From NCBI GenBank assembly GCA_963816925.1, contig CAWFMY010000011.1, positions 1-64,000 on the forward strand: a stretch of DNA of 64,000 nucleotides, in the 5' to 3' direction. Made by a program: the position numbers and the translations under genes. Source of the stretch: CAIWHR01 sp963816925. Lineage in GTDB: Bacteria > Pseudomonadota > Gammaproteobacteria > Burkholderiales > Casimicrobiaceae. Shown here in pieces: positions 24,674-34,073 of the stretch. The notes below the pieces were generated by a model, which worked only from the letters and a program-made list of their open reading frames with translations, did not search any database and was not told the DNA's origin. How positions within the stretch are numbered: the first letter of the stretch is position 1; each line of letters starts with the position of its first letter.

Positions 24674-26099
24674 CGAGACTGACCTGGGGTTGGCGGTTGC
24701 TGGCCATCCTCGTGCTTGCCGGCTGCGCGACGCCGCGCGAAGCAGGCAGGGCGACCGGCACGTTGTACACGTTCGTCGTTTTGTCCGCGGACGGTGCGCC
24801 GATGGCGCGGGCGATCACGTCCGCGGCGACGTGCCCGACGATCGAGCTCGATGGCGTCGCGCGCGCGATGACGGTGCGCGCGCTTCCGGGGACGATGCCG
24901 TTGCGCCCGACGGTGTCGCCGCCGTCCGCGTCCAAACCGTCGGCCTTTCCCGGTCCTGACGTGCGAGGCGGCGATTCCCGTCGGCGTTGCGCGCGCCGCG
25001 ATCGATGGCCGCGCGCTTCCCTTGCCCAAAGCGACGCCGCGGACGATCGTCGTGCTCGGCGACAGCGGCTGCCGGATGGCCGACGCCGGTACCGATGTTC
25101 CAGGCCTGCAACGATCCGGTGCAATGGCCGTTCGCCACGATCGCGAGCACGGCCGCGGCGAGCGCGCCCGACCTCGTCATCCATGTCGGCGACTATCATT
25201 ACCGCGAAAACGCGTGCCCGCCCGGCAACGCCGGTTGCGCCGGCAGCCCCTGGGGCTACGGCTGGGACGTGTGGGAAGCCGATTTCTTCGCGCCGGCGGC
25301 GAAGCTGCTGGCCGCCGCACCATGGATCGTCGTGCGCGGCAATCACGAATCCTGCGCGCGCGCCGGGCAGGGCTGGTGGCGATTCCTGGATCCGCGACCG
25401 CTTGCCGCGCGGCAGGACTGCAACGACGCGGCGGACGATGCGATCGGCGACTTCAGCGAACCCTACGCCGTTCCGCTCGGCTCCGGGCTCCGATACGCAG
25501 TTCATCGTGTTCGACTCGTCGCGCGTCGGCGTGACGCCGCTGCGGCCGGGCAGCGTGATGTACGAAAATTACCGCGCGCAGTTCGAGCACGCGTTCGCGC
25601 TCGCGTCGCGCCGCGCCAACACGTTCTTCATGGACCACCATCCGGTGCTCGCGTTCGCGCCCAACCCGTCGAAACCGGCAGTCGCCGTATCCGGGCAACG
25701 CGGGATTGCAGTCGGTGCTGCAGGCGCTCGAGCCCATCACCCTGTTCCCCTCCAGCATCAAGGCGCTGCTCTCCGGGCACGTGCATCTGTTCGAGGTCGT
25801 CGAGCTTTTCGACGCCGCACCCGCCGCAGTTCGTCTCGGGCATCGGCGGCGACTGGGTCGACACGCGCCTTCCACTGCCGCTTGGCGGCGAACCTGACGC
25901 CTGCACCCGGCGCAATCGTTTCGTCCATCGTCGCGACCAACCGCTTCGGCTTCATGACGATGCAGCGCGACGACGCACGCTGGACGATGACGGCGCGTGA
26001 CGTCAAGGGCAATCCGATGACCACGTGCACCTGACCGGGCGCAGCGTCGATTGCGCGCCCACGGGCTGGCTCGGCGGCGACCCGCGTTCCGGCTATTGA
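24670..26099 (+). CDS. Secreted or lipid-anchored calcineurin-like metallophosphoesterase, multiply frame-disrupted
   Basis: Reading across about seven frame changes gives one protein of about 475 residues. It starts with a lipoprotein-type signal (LLAILVLAGC, C19), followed by LTCEAAIPVGVARAA. The metal-binding motifs appear in order: VVLGDSGCRM, VIHVGDYHYREN, WIVVRGNHESC, FFMDHHPVLAF and LLSGHVHLFE (GDxG, GDxxY, GNHE, H, GHxH). It ends GWLGGDPRSGY. Changes fall near 24955, 25090, 25490, 25690, 25815, 25895 and 26033. Several are repaired by removing one G from a short G run. The product would hydrolyse phosphate esters in the periplasm. A true pseudogene cannot be excluded. Confidence 0.75.
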
Positions 26100-26201
26100 C
26101 GCGGCACCGCCGCGCGGGCGACGATGCGGGTCCGCCGCGCCACGCCGTTCTTCGACCGATGACCGATCCCGCGAATCCCGCCGCCAAGCCCTCGAAGAAG
26201 C

Positions 26202-28013
26202 ATGCTTCCGCAGCGGCCGATGATGCCGTTCGTGCGCGAGCTGGTTCGGCCGTACCGCCGCTGGCTGATCATCGTCTTCGTGGCGATGCTGGTCGAGACG
26301 CTGATGAGCCTCGCGGCGCCCTGGCCGCTCAAGCTCGTTCTCGACGACGCGCTCGGCAATCACAAGCTGCCGGCCTTTCTCGAATGGGCGCACAACTACG
26401 GCTTCGACCGGCACACGCTGGGCGTGGCGCTCTTCGCCGGCGCGGCGACGATCGTCATCGCCGTCCTGAGCGCGATCGCGGGTTACATCGACAACTACTA
26501 CACGGAAAGCGTCGGCCAGTACGTCGCCAACGACCTGCGCATCCGCATCTACGAGCATCTGCACCGGCTGTCGCTCGCCTTCTACGACCACGCGCAGACC
26601 GGCACGCTGCTGTCGACGATCACCAACGACGTCGCGACGGTGCAGAGCTTCGCGTCGGCGTCCACGCTCGGCATCCTCGTCGACCTGATGACGATCGTCG
26701 GCATGCTGGGCCTCATGTTCTGGCTCAACTGGGACTTCACGCTGGTCGCCGTGGCGATCACGCCGTTCCTGCTGCTGTTCGTGATGCGCTTCAAGAAGGC
26801 GGTCAAGGAAGTGCAGCGCGAGGTGCGCAAGCGCCAGAGCGACATCGTCGCCGTCGTCCAGCAGGGGCTGGGCTCGGTGCGGGTCGTCGAGGCCTTCGGC
26901 CGGCAGGACCTCGAAACCGGCCGGATGTCCGCGGCGAGCCGCGCGTCGGTCGATGCCGCACTGAAGGCCCGCCGGATCAAGTCGCTGCTTTCGCCCGTGG
27001 TGACGATCGTCGTCGCGCTGTGCACCGGTTTCGTCCTGTGGCGCGGCACGACGCTGATCATCGCCGGCGCGATGACGGCGGGTGCGCTGACCGTCTTCCT
27101 CGCGTACCTGTCGAAATTCTTCAAGCCGGTGCAGGACCTCGCGAAGATGACGAACACGATCGCGCAGACGTCGGTCGCGCTGGAGCGCATCCAGACGATC
27201 CTCGCGGCCGACCAGGTGATCCCCGAGCATCCCGATGCCACCGATCCCGGGAGCGTGCGCGGCGAAATCACGTTCGAGCACGTCGCCTTCGGCTACGAAG
27301 ACGTGGCCCCCGTCCTGCGCGACGTGAACTTCACGATCAAGCCGGGCCAGGTCGTCGGCATCGTCGGCCCGACCGGCGGCGGCAAGTCGACCGTCGTGAG
27401 CCTGATTCCGCGCTTCTACGATCCGACGGCCGGCCGGGTGCTGATCGACGGCGCCGACATCCGCGACTGGAAGCTCGTTTCGCTGCGCCGGGAAGTGGGC
27501 TTCGTGCTGCAGGAGACGGTCCTGTTCCAGGGGACGGTGCGCGACAATATCGCCTACGGGCGCCCCAATGCGACGGAGGAGGAGATCGTCGCGGCGGCAA
27601 AGCTCGCCAACGCCGACGAGTTCATCGCGAAGATGCCGCATGGCTACGACTCCATCGTGGGCGAGCGCGGCGATACGCTTTCGGGCGGCCAGCGGCAGCG
27701 GATCGGCATCGCGCGCGCGCTGATCCGGAAGTCGCCGATCCTGATCCTCGACGAGCCGACGGCGGCGCTCGACACCGAATCCGAGCGGCTGGTGATCGAA
27801 GGCCTCGAGCGGCTGATGAAGGGCCGCACCGTCATCATGATCGCGCATCGCCTGAGCACGATCCGCGACGCCGACAAGATCATCGTGCTGAAGGACGGCG
27901 TGGTCGCCGAGCAAGGCTCGCACGACGAGCTGATGAAACGCAATGGCGTGTACGCGGAGCTCTACCACATCCAGTACGGCACCCCGTCCCCGCCCACCGC
28001 CGCGCCGGCGTGA
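26202..28013 (+). CDS. ABC exporter (fused membrane and ATPase domains)
   Basis: A 603-residue half-transporter of the MsbA/LmrA type. Six membrane helices lie in residues 15-300 (WLIIVFVAMLVETLMSL, ILVDLMTIVGMLGLMFWL, VVTIVVALCTGFVLW). The ATPase follows: Walker A GPTGGGKST, Q-loop FVLQETVLFQ, signature LSGGQRQR, Walker B ILILDEPTAALD and the H-loop histidine in IAHRLS. It would act as a dimer and export a lipid, peptide or drug. The start at 26202 is the first ATG in frame before the first helix. A longer N-terminus (MTDPANPAAKPSKK, at 26159) lies in another frame and could be joined by one indel. Confidence 0.9.
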   Translation: MLPQRPMMPFVRELVRPYRRWLIIVFVAMLVETLMSLAAPWPLKLVLDDALGNHKLPAFLEWAHNYGFDRHTLGVALFAGAATIVIAVLSAIAGYIDNYYTESVGQYVANDLRIRIYEHLHRLSLAFYDHAQTGTLLSTITNDVATVQSFASASTLGILVDLMTIVGMLGLMFWLNWDFTLVAVAITPFLLLFVMRFKKAVKEVQREVRKRQSDIVAVVQQGLGSVRVVEAFGRQDLETGRMSAASRASVDAALKARRIKSLLSPVVTIVVALCTGFVLWRGTTLIIAGAMTAGALTVFLAYLSKFFKPVQDLAKMTNTIAQTSVALERIQTILAADQVIPEHPDATDPGSVRGEITFEHVAFGYEDVAPVLRDVNFTIKPGQVVGIVGPTGGGKSTVVSLIPRFYDPTAGRVLIDGADIRDWKLVSLRREVGFVLQETVLFQGTVRDNIAYGRPNATEEEIVAAAKLANADEFIAKMPHGYDSIVGERGDTLSGGQRQRIGIARALIRKSPILILDEPTAALDTESERLVIEGLERLMKGRTVIMIAHRLSTIRDADKIIVLKDGVVAEQGSHDELMKRNGVYAELYHIQYGTPSPPTAAPA

Positions 28014-28056
28014 TCGAGCTGCCCGCGCCCTCCCGACCTCACGACTTGCGACTGCC

Positions 28057-29074
28057 ATGGCCCATACGCTGATTGTCCTGCCCGACGACACCGCGAAACC
28101 GATCCTCGACGCGCTCGCCGCGGCGCGGCGATCGCTCAACATCCGGATGTTCCTGTTCACGGACCCGACGCTTCTCGATGCCGTCGTCGCGACGCACCGC
28201 CGTGGCGTGAAGGTGCGCGTCATGCTGAATCCGGCGCGCCGCAGCGGCGAGGAGGAGAACAAGGAATCGCGGAAGTTGCTCGAAGCCGCGGGCATCGAGG
28301 TGCGCGACAGCAACCCGGACTTCGACCTCACGCACCAGAAGTCGATGGTGATCGACGACGAGACCGGCTTCGTCGAATCGCTGAACTGGGAAACGCGCGA
28401 CCTCACGGAGACGCGCGATTACGCGGTCGTGACCACCAAGAAGCACGAAGTCGCGGAAATGGTCGCGTGTTTCGAGGCCGACTGGGAGCGGCAGGATGTT
28501 CGATCCGCACCCGGAGTCGCGTCTCATCTGGTGCCCGAACAACGGGCGCGACCGTATCGCGGCGTTCATCGACTCGGCAAAGAAGTCGCTATGGCTGCAG
28601 AACGAGCGCTACCAGGACACGGTGATCATCGAGCGGCTGGTGCGGGCGGCGAACCGCGGTGTGTCGATCCACATCCTCGCCAAGGCGCCGCACTCGCTCA
28701 AGATGGAAAAGCTGGTCGAAGGCGTGGGCGGGCTGCGCATCATGCACGACGTCGGCGCCAAGGTCCACAAGCTCAAAGGGCTGAAGCTCCACGCGAAGAT
28801 GATTCTCGCGGACAACGAGCGCGCGGTCATCGGTTCGATCAACCTCGCGCCCGGCTCGTTCGACGCGCGACGCGAGCTGGCGCTCGAAGTCGACAGCCAC
28901 CATGTCGTCGACCGCCTCGTCGACGTCGCGCGCCATGACTGGGAGAATTCGTCGGCGATCGACCTCTCCGACGAGGGACTGCGCGCGGATCTCGACAAGC
29001 GGGGCGGCGCGGGCGCCGACCGGCTCGCGCTCGCCCCGAATTCCGGCGACGAAAAGAAGAAAAAGAAACACTGA
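28057..29074 (+). CDS. Phospholipase D-family protein with two HKD motifs, frame-disrupted
   Basis: About 339 residues with two PLD half-domains. The first has LNIRMFLFTDPTLLDAVV and the catalytic HQKSMVID. The second, in another frame after about 28495, has FDSAKKSLWLQNERYQD-like strands and HAKMILADNERAVIGSINL. Both HxKxxxxD motifs and the trailing G-S-x-N are intact, so a joined product should be active. The arrangement and the size resemble cardiolipin synthase-like and Nuc/PLD phosphodiesterases, but there is no membrane segment. The C-terminus is lysine-rich (DEKKKKKH). It follows the ABC exporter, so lipid metabolism is a possible theme. Confidence 0.82.
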
Positions 29075-29086
29075 CCGCGCCGGCGG

Positions 29087-30115
29087 TCAGCGCGCCGCGA
29101 GCGGGAGGGCTGGATGGCCCGAGAGGGTCAGCGCAAGCCCGCGCAGGTCGTCCCATGCGTCGCCTGCGCCGATGCCCTTCGACAGCGCGTCGAGCCGCGA
29201 CAACGCGCGCAGCATCGGCACTATCGCGGGCGCGGTGACTCGCCTCGCGGCTTGTTCCATTGCGCCCTGCCGCTTGCCCCAGACGCGTGCGTTGCGCACC
29301 GCCACGGCGGCGGATGTTCCCGCGGCCGTCGCGTCACGGATCGCGGCGAGCGCGTGCAGGTCCTCCCCCAGCTGCCACAGCAGCAGCGGCAGGCCCTCGC
29401 CTTCGGCTTCGAGCGCCGCAATGATGCGCAGGGCGCGCGCGGCGTCGCCCGTGAGCCAGGCTTCGGAGAGCTCCTGGATATCGTAGCGCGCGACATCGGT
29501 GACTGCGCTCTCGACGGCGTCGCGCGGAATTTCGCCCTCGGGCAGCAGCAGGCCGAGCTTCGCGATCTCCTGCTGCGCCGCGAGCAGGTTGCCTTCGCAG
29601 CGTTCGGCAAGAAATGCGAGCGTTTCGGCGCTCGCCCGCTGTCCCTGCCGCGCGAGCCGCGCCGCGATCCACGACGGAAGCTCGTCGCGCTCGAGCGGGA
29701 AGACCGCGATCGCGACGCCGGCGTCCGCCAGCGTGCTGAACCATGCCGACGACTGCGCGGCGCGGTCGAGCTTCGGCAGCGTGACCAGCATGACGTTGTC
29801 GGGGTTGGGATTGCCCACGCAGGCTTCGAGCGCTTTCGCGCCCTCGACGCCGGGCTTGCCCGTTGGAATACGCAAGTCGACGAGCTTGCGCGAACCGAAG
29901 AGCCCGAGGTTGGCGTTGGCCGCGCGAAACGCGTCCCAGTCGAAGCCCCTCTCGGCGACCAGCACCTCGCGCTCGTCGCAGCCCGCGCGGCGCGCGGCCG
30001 CGCGGATCGCGTCCCCGGCCTCGATGGCGAGGAGGGGTTCGTCGCCGTGAATGGTGTAGACCGGCGCCAGCGTGCGCTCGAGGTGCGCGGCGAGCTGGTT
30101 CGGTCGAAGGTTCAC
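29087..30115 (-). CDS. holA: DNA polymerase III subunit delta
   Basis: A 342-residue delta subunit of the clamp loader, which opens the beta sliding clamp. Family sequence is visible at the start (NQLAAHLERTLAPVYTIHGDEPLLAIEAGDAIR), in the middle (LPSWIAARLARQGQRASAETLAFLAERCEGNLLAAQQEIAKLGLL) and at the end (LSRLDALSKGIGAGDAWDDL). The GTG start overlaps the lptE stop by four bases (GTGA). The order leuS-lptE-holA is a conserved proteobacterial operon, and the gene is complete. Confidence 0.93.
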   Translation of the reverse strand: MNLRPNQLAAHLERTLAPVYTIHGDEPLLAIEAGDAIRAAARRAGCDEREVLVAERGFDWDAFRAANANLGLFGSRKLVDLRIPTGKPGVEGAKALEACVGNPNPDNVMLVTLPKLDRAAQSSAWFSTLADAGVAIAVFPLERDELPSWIAARLARQGQRASAETLAFLAERCEGNLLAAQQEIAKLGLLLPEGEIPRDAVESAVTDVARYDIQELSEAWLTGDAARALRIIAALEAEGEGLPLLLWQLGEDLHALAAIRDATAAGTSAAVAVRNARVWGKRQGAMEQAARRVTAPAIVPMLRALSRLDALSKGIGAGDAWDDLRGLALTLSGHPALPLAAR

Positions 30116-30618
30116 ACCGGTTTCCGCGCCGCCTGCAGCCGCCGCAGGATTTGCTGGGCCGCGTCGGTCTGCATCTCCCGCAGCACGCGCGTCTCCTCGT
30201 GCTCGCGCGCCAGCACCTCGGATTCGTTGAACGTGTAGCTCCTCCGGATCACGATTTCTCCCGCCGGAATCCAGTCGCGCCCTTCCTTGTCGCTCAGCCG
30301 GAACGACACGCGCTTGGTCAGTGCGTATTCGCTCACGCGGCCACCGGAGGACAGCGACAGCACGCCCTTGTCGTCGACGACGTTCACGATGTCGAGCGTC
30401 ACCGTCGCGTCCTTCGCGCTGTCGACGAGCCGGGTGCTGCTCGAGGCTTCGAGGAAGCGCTTCAGCTCCGTCACGATCGGCTGCGGCGCGGGCGAATTGA
30501 CGAAGATCGTGGGGAAGCTGTAGGCGACATCGCCGCGGAGATGGAATCCGCAGGCGGTCATCAGCGACGCACCGGCGAGCGCCGCCACGGCATTGCGCAA
30601 TCTGCTAGACCACGACAT
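30112..30618 (-). CDS. lptE: LPS-assembly lipoprotein LptE
   Basis: A 168-residue outer-membrane lipoprotein that plugs the LptD barrel and helps insert lipopolysaccharide. The lipobox is LMTAC (C23), followed by the hallmark GFHLRGDVAYSFPTIFVNSP. The rest is the expected alternating strand-helix sequence (DKGVLSLSSGGRVSEYALTKRVSFRLSD, IVIRRSYTFNESEVLAREHEE). The start overlaps the leuS stop region by 14 bases. The gene sits between leuS and holA, as in most betaproteobacteria. Confidence 0.93.
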   Translation of the reverse strand: MSWSSRLRNAVAALAGASLMTACGFHLRGDVAYSFPTIFVNSPAPQPIVTELKRFLEASSSTRLVDSAKDATVTLDIVNVVDDKGVLSLSSGGRVSEYALTKRVSFRLSDKEGRDWIPAGEIVIRRSYTFNESEVLAREHEETRVLREMQTDAAQQILRRLQAARKPV

Positions 30619-33235
30619 TGACGAGCCGTCCCGGAACGATGATGACTTTCTTCACCGGCGCGCCGGCCGCATGCTTCGCCACTTCCGCCGAAGCGCGCGC
30701 CGCGCCTTCGATGGCCGCCTTGTCCGCCGTCGCCGCAACGGTCAGCTTGCCGCGCAGCTTGCCGTTGATCTGCAGCACGAGCTCGATCTCGTCCTGCAGG
30801 AGCGCGGCCGGATCGACCTGCGGCCACGGCGCGTCGAGCAGCGAGCCGAATTCGTCGGCGAAGCCAAGGTCGTCCCACAGCGCGCAGCCGATGTGCGGCA
30901 CGACGGGTAGAGCACGCGGAGCAGGATCGACAGGCCTTCGCGCGCGAACGCGGCGGCGCCGGCGGCGTCGGCCGGCATCGCGTCGAGCGCGTTCAGCATC
31001 TTCATGCCGGCCGAGACGACGGTGTTGTACTGGATGCGCTCGTAGTCGTAGGTCGCCTGCTTCAGCGTCAGGTGGATTTCGCGCCGTGCCGCCTGCACCG
31101 GCGCGGCCGCGTCGCGCCAGTCGAACTTGCCGCCGGCGCGACTTTCACGATGTCTGGCGCGCGCTGCGCAAATGCCCAAAGCCGCGCAGGAACCGGTGCG
31201 CGCCTTCGACGCCGGCGATCCGACCACACAGCGCTGTCCTCCGGCGGCGCCGCGAACATCACGAACAGGCGCGCCGTAGTCGGCGCCGTATCGGTCGACG
31301 ATGTCCTGCGGATCGACGCCGTTCAGCTTCGACTTGGACATCGTGCCGACGCCGCCGTACTCGACCGGCTTGCCGTCGGCCTTGAGGCGTGCGCCGGTGA
31401 CGTGGCCCTCGGCGTCGTGACGGACGTCGACGTCCTCCGGCGCGTAGTAGTCGATGCCACCCTTCGTCGCTGCGGCGGAAGAAGATGTGATTGAGCACCA
31501 TGCCCTGCGTCAGCAGCCGCGTGAAGGGCTCGTCGATCTTCACGAGCCCCATGTCGCGCATCACCTTGGTCCAGAAGCGCGCGTAGAGCAGATGCAGGAT
31601 CGCGTGCTCGATGCCGCCGATGTACTGGTCCATCGGGTTCCAGTAGTCGTTGCGCGCGTCGACCATCGTCGGCGCGTCGGGAGACGCGTAGCGCATGTAA
31701 GTACCAGGACGAGTCGACGAACGTGTCGAGCGTGTCCGTTTCGCGCTTCGCCGGGCCGCCGCATTCGGGCATGTCGTGTTGACGAAATCCGCGCGCTTCG
31801 CGAGCGGATTGCCGCGCCGTCGGACACGCAGTCCTCCGGCAGCACGACCGGAAGGTCCTTCTCGGGCACCGGCACGTCGCCGCAGGCGGGACAGTGGATG
31901 ATCGGGATCGGCGTGCCCCAGTACCGCTGGCGCGAGATGCCCCAGTCGCGCAGCCGGTATGTCGTCATCTTCTCGCCGAGGCCCTTCGCGGCGAGATCGG
32001 CGGCAATGGCGTCGACCGCCGCTTCGTACGCGAGGCCGTCGTACTTGCCGGAGTTGACACAGTGCCCGCGCGTCCTTGTCCTCGTACCACGGCCGCCACG
32101 CGTCGGTCGAGAACGTCTCGCCGTCGATCGCGATGACCTGCTTGATGGGCAGCCCGTACTTCTTGGCGAACGACGAAGTCGCGCTCGTCGTGCGCCGGCA
32201 CACCCATCACCGCGCCGTCGCCGTAGCTCATCAGCACGTAGTTGCCGACCCAGACCTCGACCTTGTCGCCGGTCAACGGATGCGTGACGAAGAGCCCCGT
32301 CGGCATGCCCTTCTTCTCCATCGTCGCGACGTCGACTTCGGACACGCCGCCACGCCGGCACTCGTCGACGAACGCGGCCAGCGCCGGGTTCGATTTCGCC
32401 GCGTGCGTCGCGAGCGGATGCTCGGCCGCGACCGCGCAGAAGGTGACGCCCATGATCGTGTCGGCGCGCGTCGTGAAGACGTACATCCTGCCGTCGCCGA
32501 TCGAGCGCGCCATCCGTGCCGCGGATGTCGTGCGTGAAAGCGAAGCGCACGCCGCGGCTCTTGCCGATCCAGTTCGCCTGCATCACCCGCACGCGCTCGG
32601 GCCAGCCGGTCATCTTGTCGAGGTTGTCGAGGAGCTCGTCGGCGTAGTCGGTGATCCGGAGGTAGTACATCGGGATCTCGCGCTTCTCGACGGGCGCGCC
32701 CGAGCGCCAGCCGCTTGCCGTCGATGACCTGCTCGTTCGCGAGCACCGTCTGGTCGACCGGGTCCCAGTTGACGACGCCGGTCTTCTTGTACGCGATGCC
32801 CTTCTCGAGCATCTTCAGGAAGAACCACTGGTTCCACTTGTAGTAGTCGGGATCGCAGGTCGATAGCTCGCGCGACCAGTCGATGGCGAGACCGATCGCC
32901 TGCATCTGCGCGCTTCATCGTGGCGATGTTGTCGTGCGTCCACTTCGCCGGCGGGACGCCGCTCTTCATCGCGGCGTTCTCCGCCGGCAGCCCGAATGCG
33001 TCCCAGCCCATCGGCGTCAGCACGTTGTACCCTGCATCCGCAGATACCGGTACATCATGTCGCCGATCGTGTAGTTGCGGACGTGCCCCATGTGCAGCAT
33101 GCCGGACGGGTAGGGCAGCATCGACACGCAATAGTATTTTGGGCGATCGCTGCGCTCGACCGCGCGATAGGCGTCGTCGGCCTTCCACCGCGCCTGCGCG
33201 GCGGCCTCGATCTCTGCGGGGTTGTAGGGTTTCAT
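30605..33235 (-). CDS. leuS: Leucyl-tRNA synthetase, heavily frame-disrupted
   Basis: All parts of LeuS are present in order but in changing frames. The N-terminus reads MKPYNPAEIEAAAQARWKAD with the class-I HMGH motif (MLHMGHVRNYTIGD). Then come NVLTPMGWDAFGLPAENAA, the zinc or editing region (GVRFAFTHDI, TTRADTIMGVTFCAVAAEHP), GISRQRYWGTPIPIIHCPAC, WYEDKDA-like strands, the second class-I motif GTMSKSKLNGVDPQDIVDRY, the anticodon-binding helices and the C-terminal KKVIIVPGRLVNVVV. I count about ten frame changes in 2.6 kb. The enzyme is essential and its neighbours lptE and holA are intact, so this must be poor assembly rather than a dead gene. The length (about 876 residues) fits. Confidence 0.92.
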
Positions 33236-33309
33236 GTCGAAGTGTGCGGGAAAGCGCCAGGCATTCACCGGCAGCCGATTATACCGGCGGGACCGCTCGT
33301 CCCGTCGCG

Positions 33310-33885
33310 TCACCCGCCCGTCAGCGTGGGCACCAGGAGCGCATAGACGCCGAGCGCGGCGAACAGCAGCGCCGCCGCGATGCGCACGGCCTTGAAGGGA
33401 ATCCGCGCCGATGCGGCGTTGCCGATCAGCACGACGGGGACGTCGGCGAGCAGCATGCCGACGGTGGTGCCGAGGACGACCGCGACCAGGGAGTCGAAGC
33501 GCGCCGCCAGCACCATGGTCGCGACCTGCGTCTTGTCGCCCATTTCGGCGAGGAAGAACATGCCGGCCGTGACGCCGAAGACGCCCCAGCGCGACATCGG
33601 CGCGGTTTGCTCTTCGTCGAGCGTGTCGGGCTTCAGCGCCCAGAGCGCGACCGCGAAAAACGAGATCGCGACGGCCCAGCGCAGCACGTCCGGCGGCAGG
33701 GCGCTGCGCACGAAGTTGCCGACGAGGCCGGCGAGCGCATGATTGGCGAGCGTGGCCGCGAGGATGCCGGCGATGATCGGCACCGGCTTCCGGAAGCGCG
33801 CGGCCAGCATCAGCGCGAGGAGCTGCGTCTTGTCGCCGATTTCGCCGAGCGCGACCACACCTGCCGAAACGAGGAAGGCTTCCAT
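33310..33885 (-). CDS. TMEM165/GDT1-family (UPF0016) cation transporter
   Basis: A 191-residue membrane protein with six predicted helices and the two inverted-repeat motifs E-x-G-D-K-T: ALGEIGDKTQLLALML and LAEMGDKTQVATMVL. This family moves manganese, calcium or protons. Bacterial members often act in manganese export. A manganese riboswitch often precedes such genes, but I could not find a convincing one here. The gene is upstream of leuS on the same strand, 74 bases apart. The start at 33885 is clear. Confidence 0.9.
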   Translation of the reverse strand: MEAFLVSAGVVALGEIGDKTQLLALMLAARFRKPVPIIAGILAATLANHALAGLVGNFVRSALPPDVLRWAVAISFFAVALWALKPDTLDEEQTAPMSRWGVFGVTAGMFFLAEMGDKTQVATMVLAARFDSLVAVVLGTTVGMLLADVPVVLIGNAASARIPFKAVRIAAALLFAALGVYALLVPTLTGG

Positions 33886-34001
33886 GGGAATCGCGGGGTC
33901 GTTCCGGGTGTTGACCCGGCATGGTGCCGCCGGTCGGCCAGGGTGATGCGGCGGGCAGGGGAAGCGCCCATCCGCCTGCGGCAGCGCGGCGGACCGGTAG
34001 A

Positions 34002-34007
34002 ATTATA
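34002..34007 (-). promoter_or_regulatory. Candidate -10 box for the TMEM165/leuS direction
   Basis: The minus strand reads TATAAT at 34007-34002, in an otherwise GC-rich divergent spacer. It is 117 bases before the start codon of the cation transporter gene. No good -35 element lies at the right distance, so an activator or a non-standard promoter would be needed. The 8-base-pair hairpin at 34016-34035 (CGCCGGGA / TCCCGGCG) is just upstream. Confidence 0.35.
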
Positions 34008-34073
34008 GCTTCGTCCGCCGGGAACCATCCCGGCGACGGCAAACCCAACGCTTAGGTTCCGCTTTATCGATCG

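Noticed and set aside
25758..28406. An 882-residue antisense frame over the ABC exporter
   Set aside because: The plus strand has all ABC motifs. The antisense sequence is low-complexity D/R/H-rich and without any domain.
33886..34073. Possible manganese (yybP-ykoY) riboswitch upstream of the TMEM165/GDT1 gene
   Set aside because: The spacer has a CCGGGTCAACACCCGG hairpin and the string GTCAACA, but the conserved GGGGAGTAGC element and the three-way junction spacing are missing.
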